Made by a program: the position numbers and the translations under genes
In this document: positions 15,555 to 22,172 of the stretch, in pieces
Numbering within the stretch: the first letter of the stretch is position 1
How the letters are laid out: each line of letters begins with the position of its first letter
Assembly (NCBI GenBank): GCA_035656635.1
Contig: DASRSD010000127.1
Span: 1-43,682 of the forward strand
Length of the DNA: 43,682 nucleotides
Direction of reading: 5' to 3'
Origin: Pirellulales bacterium
Lineage (GTDB): Bacteria; Planctomycetota; Planctomycetia; Pirellulales; JADZDJ01
The notes under the pieces: generated by a model
Databases searched by the model: none
What the model saw: only the letters and a program-made list of their open reading frames with translations
Told to the model about the DNA's origin: nothing

Positions 15555-15560
15555 TATAAT
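15555..15560 (+). promoter_or_regulatory. Candidate -10 box for the antitoxin/toxin pair
   Basis: TATAAT in the 60-bp gap behind the oxidoreductase gene, 20 bp before the antitoxin ATG. The leader would be about 14 bases and contains the GGAG site at 15570-15573. The -35 region is weak (TCGCAA at 17 bp spacing). Confidence 0.5.
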
Positions 15561-15580
15561 AAAACGATTGGAGTTTTATC

Positions 15581-15814
15581 ATGCCAGAGCTTATTTTGTC
15601 CGACGCCCAGGCACAGGTCGTTGTTTCAACCGTCACGCAAATTCCAGTGCGCAATCAGCGCGGTACGCTTTTAGGTTATCTATCTCCCGTCGCGTTGGAT
15701 CAGGATTTTTCGGCCGAAGAAATCGAGGCCGCAAAGGCCAGACTTCGCACGCCAGGGCCACGACGCCCGTTGAAGGAGATTGTTGCCGAACTTCAAAATA
15801 TGAAGCGGCCATGA
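15581..15814 (+). CDS. Small antitoxin-like protein
   Basis: A 77-residue protein (MPELILSDAQAQVVVSTVTQ at its start) with a short N-terminal region, RGTLLGYLSPV in the middle and a charged C-terminal helix (SAEEIEAAKARLRTPGP ... LKEIVAELQNMKRP). This resembles planctomycete antitoxins paired with RelE/ParE-like toxins, in which the C-terminal helix wraps the toxin. GGAG lies 7 bases upstream. Its TGA overlaps the ATG of the next gene (ATGA), implying coupled translation. I assign it by context more than by a named domain. Confidence 0.65.
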   Translation: MPELILSDAQAQVVVSTVTQIPVRNQRGTLLGYLSPVALDQDFSAEEIEAAKARLRTPGPRRPLKEIVAELQNMKRP

Positions 15815-16071
15815 AGTTTACTGTCGTTTGCGATGAGGAGGTTCAATCGCAACTCCTTGGCATCTGGCTAAATGCTTCTGATCCGAACGCGGTGACGGTA
15901 GCCGCGAACGAGATTGAGCGGCTACTGTGCGAGCAACCAACACAAGCCGCCACACACGTTTCTGAGGGGCTTTGGAAATTGACATCGCCGCCGTTGTCTG
16001 CGCTATTTGAGGTACGGAACGCCGATCGAGTTGTAGTAATCGCCAGTTTTTCCCGTAGTCGTATGGGTTAA
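15811..16071 (+). CDS. RelE/ParE-like toxin
   Basis: An 86-residue protein beginning MKFTVVCDEEVQSQLLGIWL. It follows the RelE/ParE plan: an N-terminal strand, a helical pair with W-NASDPNAVTVAANEIERLL, then a sheet with LWKLTSPPLSALFEVRNADR and VVVIASFSRS. The start is inside the antitoxin stop (4-base overlap). ParE/RelE proteins inhibit gyrase or cleave mRNA on ribosomes; which applies here is unknown. The longer open frame that begins at 15286 in the oxidoreductase region is an artefact. Confidence 0.65.
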   Translation: MKFTVVCDEEVQSQLLGIWLNASDPNAVTVAANEIERLLCEQPTQAATHVSEGLWKLTSPPLSALFEVRNADRVVVIASFSRSRMG

Positions 16072-16173
16072 AGTTCAACTTTTCCTCTGGGTTTAACTCG
16101 GTATACTGGCAAGAACAATTCGCGCGAGACAACTACTGGAATCGTTCTCGTCATCATTTGCCACCACTACGAA

Positions 16174-17040
16174 ATGCCCAAATACATTGTCCGTTACGGC
16201 TCGATGCGATTGCTCGGGATTATGACCACCCGGGGAGAGGAAGCGTTTACGCGCGGCTCGCAAGTGATGACGCGCACCGATCGGGGATTGGAATGCAGCG
16301 TGGTGCTGACCGAAGCCACGGAGGAAAGCATCAAGGAATTGAAAAATCCTGCCCAAGGGCAAATTTTGCGGGCCATGACCCCGGCCGATTCCATGGAGCA
16401 ATCGCGCATTTTGGCCCAGCAGCGCGACGAATTTTTGAAGTGCCGGGAATACGTCGTCAATTCCGGCCTGCCGATGGAGCTGATCGACATCGAGCATATT
16501 TTCGGCGGCGAGCGCATCGTGGTATACTACCTGGCGGAAAACCGGGTCGATTTTCGCGACCTGGTGAAGCAACTGGCGGGCGAGTTTCAAACCCGCATCG
16601 AAATGCGGCAAATTGGCGTGCGCGACGAAGCCAAGCTATTGGCCGATTACGGCGATTGCGGCAAGCCGGTGTGTTGCAACACGCATTTAAGCGAAATGCC
16701 GCCGGTGTCCATGAAAATGGCCAAGCTGCAAAAGGCCACACTGGATCCCACGAAAATTTCCGGGCGCTGCGGGCGGCTTAAATGTTGCCTCCGTTACGAA
16801 TATGATACATACGAGCAACTGCAGAAGGAGTTGCCGCCCATCGGCTCGGAAGTGCTGACCCAGCGCGGCCGGCAGCGAATTTTGGCCCACGAAATTTTAG
16901 CCCAGCAATTATTGGTCGAAACGGAAGATCATCGCCGGTTGTTGATTCCGGCGGCCGACGTGCTGACGGTGCTCAAGCGCGGAACCGGCGACGGAATGGA
17001 TGCGGAAGCCGGCGGGGCCGGCGAGCCGCCGCTTCGATGA
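16174..17040 (+). CDS. ricT: PSP1-domain protein, RicT-like
   Basis: A 288-residue PSP1/RicT (YaaT) family protein. In Bacillus, RicT with RicA and RicF forms an Fe-S-containing complex that helps RNase Y-dependent mRNA processing. The conserved cysteines are visible: Cys162, Cys167 and Cys168 (GDCGKPVCCNTHL) and Cys199, Cys204 and Cys205 (SGRCGRLKCCLRYEY). The family motif FGGERIVVYYLAENRVDFRD precedes them. The C-terminal tail after about residue 270 is Gly/Glu-rich and variable. No ribosome binding site stands out. A TATACT box at 16102-16107 could be its -10. Confidence 0.9.
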   Translation: MPKYIVRYGSMRLLGIMTTRGEEAFTRGSQVMTRTDRGLECSVVLTEATEESIKELKNPAQGQILRAMTPADSMEQSRILAQQRDEFLKCREYVVNSGLPMELIDIEHIFGGERIVVYYLAENRVDFRDLVKQLAGEFQTRIEMRQIGVRDEAKLLADYGDCGKPVCCNTHLSEMPPVSMKMAKLQKATLDPTKISGRCGRLKCCLRYEYDTYEQLQKELPPIGSEVLTQRGRQRILAHEILAQQLLVETEDHRRLLIPAADVLTVLKRGTGDGMDAEAGGAGEPPLR

Positions 17041-17132
17041 TTCGCCATCAGAAGTAAAACAGAATAAGTTTCCCAAGATCAACCACAACGACGCCGCAGT
17101 TTCACCGATAAGCGTCAGAGATATTACTCATT

Positions 17133-17711
17133 ATGCCGATGCTCGATCCTAATCATCCGCTGTCGAAGCTGCTAAAGCAGGACACGCGCTACAAGTTCGA
17201 GGCCTATGCGTTTGTGTTCGAATCGCTCAATTACGCCCAGGAAAAAATGGGCCTAGGTCAGGAACAGCCGACCGAGGAAGACGAATCGGAGTCGCCCGCC
17301 AAGCGCAAAGAGGAACCCACGGCGAAGCATAAAGAGGAGCCGGCCGCGAAACCCAAGGAAGAACCCGCCGCAAAACGTAAAGAAGGGGCCGCCGCCAAGC
17401 GCAAAGAGGGTTCCCCTGCCAAGCGCAAAGGAAAAACTGAGCGGCACATGACCGGCCAGCAATTGTGCGAGGCCATTCGCCAATATGCTTCGGAGCAATT
17501 CGGCCTGATGGCCAAGGCGGTGCTCAATAGTTGGGGCGTGCAGAGCACCGGCGACATTGGAAACATTGTGTTCAATTTAATCGAGATTGGGCAGATGCGC
17601 AAAACCAAGCAGGACAGCCGCTCGGATTTTGAGAACGTGTTTGATTTCGAGACGGTGCTGGTGCGCGAATTCAAAATTACGCCAGCGCCGGCCCAGACCG
17701 AGGGATCATGA
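17133..17711 (+). CDS. Minf_1886-family protein with Lys-rich tandem repeat
   Basis: A 192-residue member of the Minf_1886 family, found mainly in Planctomycetes and Verrucomicrobia; function unknown. The conserved parts are residues 1-45 (YKFEAYAFVFESLNYAQEKM) and 106-192 (GQQLCEAIRQYASEQFGLMA, then NSWGVQSTGDIGNIVFNLIE). Between them, about residues 57-104 consist of six 8-residue units of the KRKEEPAA type (24-bp DNA repeat, 17301-17444), an expansion that strongly lengthens the linker. It follows ricT by 92 bp, and its TGA overlaps the next ATG, suggesting an operon. Confidence 0.85.
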   Translation: MPMLDPNHPLSKLLKQDTRYKFEAYAFVFESLNYAQEKMGLGQEQPTEEDESESPAKRKEEPTAKHKEEPAAKPKEEPAAKRKEGAAAKRKEGSPAKRKGKTERHMTGQQLCEAIRQYASEQFGLMAKAVLNSWGVQSTGDIGNIVFNLIEIGQMRKTKQDSRSDFENVFDFETVLVREFKITPAPAQTEGS

Positions 17712-17899
17712 GCAAGTCGCATCGGCAGCAAGATGTTGCGGCCCACAGTGCACGCGCGGCATCCCCGAGCTCGCCAGAGAAAAATCCGCCTGAACCGCCG
17801 CAGCCTGCTCCGCGCATGTGGCAAAAAATGTTTCTGCTGCTCGCTTCGTTCTGCTTGGCAGCCTGGCTGGTGGCGTTGCTTTTCCTGGCATGGAAGTAA
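17708..17899 (+). CDS. Small single-span membrane protein
   Basis: A 63-residue protein: a hydrophilic Pro-rich N-terminus (SPSSPEKNPPEPPQPAPRMW) and one transmembrane helix at the C-terminus (MFLLLASFCLAAWLVALLFL, ending AWK). The start codon overlaps the stop of the Minf_1886 gene (ATGA), which supports it as a real, translationally coupled gene. Function unknown. Confidence 0.65.
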   Translation: MSKSHRQQDVAAHSARAASPSSPEKNPPEPPQPAPRMWQKMFLLLASFCLAAWLVALLFLAWK

Positions 17900-18091
17900 C
17901 GCCGCCAGGAATTGCCGCGACAAAATCGTCGGGCGGCAGACGTGATTTGCGGCTCATTTCACCCGCTTGCAACGCGCCCCAGGCCATGCGAAAATCTGCG
18001 TTGTTTGATCGCGGCTGACTCTCAGCAATTCTTGAGGCCCTGTGTTGGCCCGCGATTTTTCCAGACCGATGTCCTGTGGAGGTGCGGTTGC

Positions 18092-18379
18092 ATGAACGTG
18101 GAGCCAGTGGGGAATCATGTAGTCATTAAACGCATGGAAGGGGAGAAAAAAACGGCCGGCGGGATTGTACTGCCCGATAGTGCCCAGGAAAAACCACAGC
18201 AAGGGCGGGTGCTTTCGGTCGGCGATGGCCGGCGCCGCAAGGACGGCACCCACATCGGCAGCCAGGTTCGCGAGGGAGATCGGGTAGTATTTACCTCGTA
18301 TTCGGGCCTGGAAGTAGAAGTCGACGGCGAAAAGCTGCTGATTATGACGGAAGACGACATTCTAGCCGTCATCGACTAG
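18092..18379 (+). CDS. groES: Co-chaperonin GroES (orphan copy)
   Basis: A 95-residue GroES (MNVEPVGNHVVIKRMEGEKK). The mobile loop that contacts GroEL is present (KKTAGGIVLP), as is the fold signature (VREGDRVVFTSYSG and the end TEDDILAVID). The ATG has GGAGG nearby. A longer open frame from 17912 is not GroES-like. No groEL lies next to it; the groES-groEL pair is 5.8 kb downstream. It differs from the other copy in its short N-terminus and in the 50s loop (GDGRRRKDGTHIGSQ), so it may serve a different GroEL or condition. Confidence 0.93.
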   Translation: MNVEPVGNHVVIKRMEGEKKTAGGIVLPDSAQEKPQQGRVLSVGDGRRRKDGTHIGSQVREGDRVVFTSYSGLEVEVDGEKLLIMTEDDILAVID

Positions 18380-18463
18380 CACTGGTTCCAAAACCTCTCT
18401 CGGTGGATGAGGTAGGGTGAGAACCGGCCGAAAAGCAGTGATCGACTAGCGCCCGGCGCGTTG

Positions 18464-18469
18464 TATAAT
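18464..18469 (+). promoter_or_regulatory. Candidate -10 box upstream of the squalene-oxidase-repeat gene
   Basis: TATAAT at 18464-18469, 81 bp before the start codon; the -35 position holds ATCGAC, a weak match. The leader would carry the GGGAGG site near 18540. Confidence 0.4.
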
Positions 18470-18550
18470 TAACCGTCGAACAAAATCGCCGCCCAGCGAT
18501 GTGCGAAACGCGGCAAAAAAGTGCTGTGTCTCTTTTTCTGGGAGGTTGAT

Positions 18551-19720
18551 ATGCGCGTGATGCTTTGCCGTGTGGTAGCGCAAGTGGGTTGTTTAACGCT
18601 GCTGTGTAGTTTTTTAAGCCCCGCCCGGGCCCAAGCTGCGGATAGCCCCGCCGATGCCAAATCGGCGGCTGTGCAATTCGATTCGCAGCTGTATCAAAAA
18701 ACCGTCGATCGCGGCGTCGAATTTTTGCTGAAAAAGGGCGAAGCGGAAGATGGCTCTTACAGCGCCCAAATTAGTCCGGCCGTAACAGCCATTTGTGCCG
18801 ATGCGCTACTGCGCAGCGGCCGCTCGCCGGATGATCTGGCCATTGCCAAAAGCTTGAAATTCCTGGAAGGCTTTATTCAGCCGGACGGCGGCATCTACAA
18901 GCCAGGCTCGGCCATCCAGAATTACGAAACGAGCATTTCGATCATGTGCTTTGCCGACGCCAACAAAGACGGCCGTTACAAAGACACAATCAAGAAGGCG
19001 GAGAACTACATCAAAAGCATTCAATGGGGCGCCGACGGAAAAGTAGATGAATCGGCCATGCAATATGGCGGCGCCGGTTATGGCCGGAGCAAAACGCGGC
19101 CCGATTTATCGAACACCAGCTTCTTGCTCGATGCGTTGCAAGCGGCCGGAGACGAATCGAACGACGCGGCCGTGCAGCGAGCATTGGTGTTTGTGTCGCG
19201 CTGCCAGAATTTGGACACCCAGTACAACACCACCCCGTTCGCTGGCAAAATCAAAGACGGCGGATTTTATTACACTCCGGCCGACGACGGCCAAAGCGCG
19301 CCCGGCGGAAAATCGGAAGACGGCGGCCTGCGCAGCTACGGCTCGATGACGTACGCCGGGTTAAAGAGCATGATTTTCGCCGGCCTCTCGCCGCAAGACG
19401 AGCGCGTGAAAGCCGCCATCGACTGGGTGAAAAAGCATTACGATTTGTCGCACAACCCAGGGATGGATCAAAACGGTCTGTACTACTATTACCACACGTT
19501 TGCCAAGGCGCTCAGCGAATTGAAGAGTGATAATTTCACCGACGACAAAGACGTGCAGCATGCGTGGAAGAACGAGCTGTTGCAAGAATTGGCCAAGCGG
19601 CAGCTAGACAATGGCTCCTGGGTGAACACCGCCGGCCGGTTTGACGAAGGGGACCGAAATTTGGTCACCAGTTATGCGCTGTTGTCGCTGAGCTACTGCC
19701 ATCCGGCGGGCACCAAATAA
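18551..19720 (+). CDS. Exported prenyltransferase/squalene-oxidase-repeat protein
   Basis: A 389-residue exported protein with an alpha/alpha-toroid fold made of repeats as in squalene cyclases and prenyltransferases. The ATG at 18551 has a strong GGGAGG site. Residues 1-30 are a signal peptide (CLTLLCSFLSPARAQA). Repeat units show the pattern (G)VEFLLKKGEAEDGSYS, SLKFLEGFIQPDGGIY, SIMCFADANKDG, KDGGFYYTPADD and LAKRQLDNGSWVNT. The cyclase catalytic DxDD motif is not evident, so a binding or structural role is more likely than cyclisation. Such proteins are common in planctomycetes. A rho-independent terminator follows. Confidence 0.85.
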   Translation: MRVMLCRVVAQVGCLTLLCSFLSPARAQAADSPADAKSAAVQFDSQLYQKTVDRGVEFLLKKGEAEDGSYSAQISPAVTAICADALLRSGRSPDDLAIAKSLKFLEGFIQPDGGIYKPGSAIQNYETSISIMCFADANKDGRYKDTIKKAENYIKSIQWGADGKVDESAMQYGGAGYGRSKTRPDLSNTSFLLDALQAAGDESNDAAVQRALVFVSRCQNLDTQYNTTPFAGKIKDGGFYYTPADDGQSAPGGKSEDGGLRSYGSMTYAGLKSMIFAGLSPQDERVKAAIDWVKKHYDLSHNPGMDQNGLYYYYHTFAKALSELKSDNFTDDKDVQHAWKNELLQELAKRQLDNGSWVNTAGRFDEGDRNLVTSYALLSLSYCHPAGTK

Positions 19721-19757
19721 ATTGTGCCCAATGGGTAAACTATTCGGCCGCACAGCA

Positions 19758-19787
19758 GCCCGGGGAGAAAATTCCTCGGGCTTTTTT
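19758..19787 (+). terminator. Rho-independent terminator
   Basis: Stem GCCCGGGG / CCTCGGGC (one G-T pair) with an 8-base loop, followed by TTTTTT. It ends transcription after the squalene-oxidase-repeat gene. Confidence 0.88.
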
Positions 19788-19831
19788 CGTGCAATCGTTT
19801 TTTCATGGCGGCCAAGCGTTACAATGAGAGC

Positions 19832-20995
19832 ATGTCGACACAACATTTTATTTTCGCCACGTGCCAATGCGGCGCGGAACCTGCCTTGAAGGCGGAAATC
19901 TCGCGCAAATGGCCCGCCTTTCGTTTTGCATTTTCGAGGCCGGGCTTTACAACGTTCAAAGTGCCGACGGCGGCCGCCCTGCCCGACGATTTTGATTTAC
20001 ACAGCGTGTTTGCCCGGTCTCACGGTTTTTCGTTGGGAAAAGCGGAAGGAGAAACCGTGGAACAGCGCGCCCAGCAAGTGTGGAAGCTTGCTGAATCGCG
20101 CCAGTTCGATGCACTGCATGTTTGGCAGCGCGATTTGCACGAGCCAGGCTATCGCGGATACGAACCGAGTTTGACTCCAGTGGCCGCCGAGGCCGAAGCG
20201 GCAATCCGAGCAGCAGGCGGTGGTCCGTGGTCGGCGGCCGGTGGTCAGTCGGCAGACACGATCCCCGCACCAGTTGATTGCAATCAGTTATCGCAACCGC
20301 AATCTGCGGGCGGTTTGGCAACTATCGCGAAAACGCGGCGACGCTTCGCGCCAGCCAATACGGCCAGGGCAGGGGAGTTGGTGCTGGATTGCGTCCTTGT
20401 CGAGCCCGGCCAATGGCGGATTGGTTATCATCGGGCGTCATCCACTGCGTCACGTTGGCCTGGCGGCATGTTTCCGCTGGAATTGCCCGCGGATGCCGTT
20501 TCGCGCGCATTCTTAAAAATGGAGGAAGCGCTGGCGTGGTCGAAAATGCCGCTGCGGGCGAACGATTTGTGGGCAGAAATCGGCAGTGCTCCCGGCGGAG
20601 CTAGCCAAGCTTTGTTAAGCCACGACGTAAAAGTGATCGGCATTGATCCGGCCGAAATGGACGAGCGGGTGCTGGCCAATCCCAATTTCACGCACTGGAA
20701 AAAGCGCGGGGCCGATATTCGCCGCCGTGAATTCCGCAAAGTGAAATATTTGGTGGCAGATATTAACGTGGCTCCTAGTTACACCCTGGACACGGTCGAA
20801 GCGATCGTGACGCACGCGGAAGTGAAAATTCAAGGGCTGTTGCTCACGCTGAAATTGTCGGATTGGAAACTGGCCGAGCAGCTGCCCGAGTTTCTCGATC
20901 GGATTCGCCATTGGGGTTACGGCCAAGTTCGCGCCCGGCAATTGCATCACAACCGGCAGGAAGTGTGCGTGGGGGCGCGGCGGAGGGAGAAGTGA
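19832..20995 (+). CDS. RlmM-like rRNA 2'-O-methyltransferase (FtsJ fold)
   Basis: A 387-residue SAM-dependent methyltransferase resembling RlmM, which methylates C2498 of 23S rRNA in E. coli. The N-terminal half is THUMP-like (FATCQCGAEPALKAEISRKW). The C-terminal half is an FtsJ-type Rossmann domain with the SAM-binding motif LWAEIGSAPGGASQALL, an acidic IGIDPAEMD and VKYLVADIN. The ATG at 19832 follows GAGAG. Between the halves, residues about 128-165 (GGGPWSAAGGQSADTIPAPV and following) are low-complexity and are encoded by DNA that looks like an intergenic GGTCNGTGGTCGG-type repeat, an in-frame insertion. The gene's TGA lies inside the GGTGAG repeat at 20992. Confidence 0.8.
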   Translation: MSTQHFIFATCQCGAEPALKAEISRKWPAFRFAFSRPGFTTFKVPTAAALPDDFDLHSVFARSHGFSLGKAEGETVEQRAQQVWKLAESRQFDALHVWQRDLHEPGYRGYEPSLTPVAAEAEAAIRAAGGGPWSAAGGQSADTIPAPVDCNQLSQPQSAGGLATIAKTRRRFAPANTARAGELVLDCVLVEPGQWRIGYHRASSTASRWPGGMFPLELPADAVSRAFLKMEEALAWSKMPLRANDLWAEIGSAPGGASQALLSHDVKVIGIDPAEMDERVLANPNFTHWKKRGADIRRREFRKVKYLVADINVAPSYTLDTVEAIVTHAEVKIQGLLLTLKLSDWKLAEQLPEFLDRIRHWGYGQVRARQLHHNRQEVCVGARRREK

Positions 20996-21020
20996 TGGGT
21001 TGAGCAGGTGAGCAGGTGAC
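20992..21020. repeat. GGTGAG-type repeat (copy 2)
   Basis: GTGATGGGTTGAGCAGGTGA matches the first 20 bases of the copy at 5881 with one change, followed by one more GCAGGTGA unit. The stop codon of the methyltransferase gene (TGA, 20993-20995) is part of the repeat. Confidence 0.75.
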
Positions 21021-21043
21021 GGGGGGCGTGAAGCGGAGTGCGC

Positions 21044-21916
21044 TCACCAATCTGCCGGCGGACGCAGTGTGCCGCTGGTGATTTCGCGCCGGCCATCGGG
21101 CGTGTCGAGCAACAGCGCGCCATCGGGGGCAATGCCCACACAGCGGCCGGTGATAGTTTGCTGGCCCTGATATACGGTCAGCGTTTCGCCGCGCTGCAGA
21201 CAGAGCAAATCAAAACGCTGGCCGAGCGTTTCCAGCGGCTGGCTGAGCTGAACGAGCGCCGCCTCCAGATTTTCCAAAATGGCCAGCAGCAATTCGGTGT
21301 GATCGTGCAGCCGGCCCGTCAGATCACGCAGCGTGGCAATGGAATTTCGTAATTCCGGCGGCGCATCGTCGCTGGAATTGTTCGTGTTTAGGCCGACGCC
21401 AATGATGTGGCGGCCCGAGGGCAACACTTCAACCAGAATTCCCGCCAGCTTTTTATCGCGGACGAACACGTCGTTGGGCCAGTGCAAACCCAGCGAATGT
21501 TCGGCCAGGCGCCCAGCCAAAGCATCGACGATGGCCACGCCGGCAGCCAAAGAAAGCCGCGGCACCTTGCGGCGCTCGAAGCCGAATTGCGCCGGATCGA
21601 CCAGCAGGCTGAACGCCAAACTTCCCTCGCCGGTATACCAGCGGTTGTTTGCCCGACCGCGGCCGGCGGTTTGCACATCGGCGACAATTAAAGCGGGCAG
21701 GGCACGTTTTCCGGCCGCTTCCTCCTCGGCCACCGCCCGGGCGCGCGATTGCGTGCTATCGAGCAGCGGGTGATGCTCCGCATAAGCCAGGAACGTGTTT
21801 GCCAGCAGGGCTTGCGTATCGAGCACGGGAATGGCCAATGGTGCGGAAGCGAGGGGTGCGAAGGTGTGGAGGTGAGCGGGTGATGGGGTGAGAACGGCAC
21901 GGGTTTGCCAGCACAA
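21044..21916 (-). CDS. birA: Biotin--[acetyl-CoA carboxylase] ligase, monofunctional
   Basis: Attaches biotin to the biotin carboxyl carrier protein of acetyl-CoA carboxylase and related enzymes. Catalytic landmarks: LLDSTQSRARAVAEE (ST motif), VADVQTAGRGRANNRWYTGE (GRGR biotinyl-AMP loop), GLHWPNDVFVRDKKLAGILV (WPND-KLAGIL) and a C-terminal SH3-like cap (TGRCVGIAPDGALLLDTPDG). There is no N-terminal winged helix, so it should not be a repressor. The start is uncertain: the first 20 or so codons from the ATG at 21916 are encoded by a GGTGAG repeat; a TTG at 21838 (LAIPVLDTQALL) would suit the domain better. Flanked on both sides by GGTGAG repeats. Confidence 0.92.
   Translation of the reverse strand: MCWQTRAVLTPSPAHLHTFAPLASAPLAIPVLDTQALLANTFLAYAEHHPLLDSTQSRARAVAEEEAAGKRALPALIVADVQTAGRGRANNRWYTGEGSLAFSLLVDPAQFGFERRKVPRLSLAAGVAIVDALAGRLAEHSLGLHWPNDVFVRDKKLAGILVEVLPSGRHIIGVGLNTNNSSDDAPPELRNSIATLRDLTGRLHDHTELLLAILENLEAALVQLSQPLETLGQRFDLLCLQRGETLTVYQGQQTITGRCVGIAPDGALLLDTPDGRREITSGTLRPPADW
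21864..21892. repeat. GGTGAG-type repeat (copy 3)
   Basis: Shares GAGGTGAGCGGGTGA exactly with 5926-5940, then TGGGGTGAG. Same orientation as the copy at 20992, so the two flank the biotin ligase gene as direct repeats. It overlaps the proposed upstream part of that gene's reading frame. The gap up to 22172 shows no further gene or signal. Confidence 0.7.
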
Positions 21917-22172
21917 TGTCCCAGTTTAACGGGTGTGGAAGGATTTGCATTGACACATTTTGCAGCCCATCGCAATAATTCCGCCCCATTTTCCCGATTG
22001 CCGCGGTTCTCGCGGCAGTGCTTTTGGCGACGGTCGCCGCGCATAAGCGGCGGCCAGCGCAAGCTTTTCGACGGTTTTCGGTTTCACTCATCACAGCGGC
22101 TTTTGTTTCCAAACTTTGTTCGTAGAGCGGTCATTCATCTAACACTGCGCAGATAATGCGTAGCGAAGTTCC

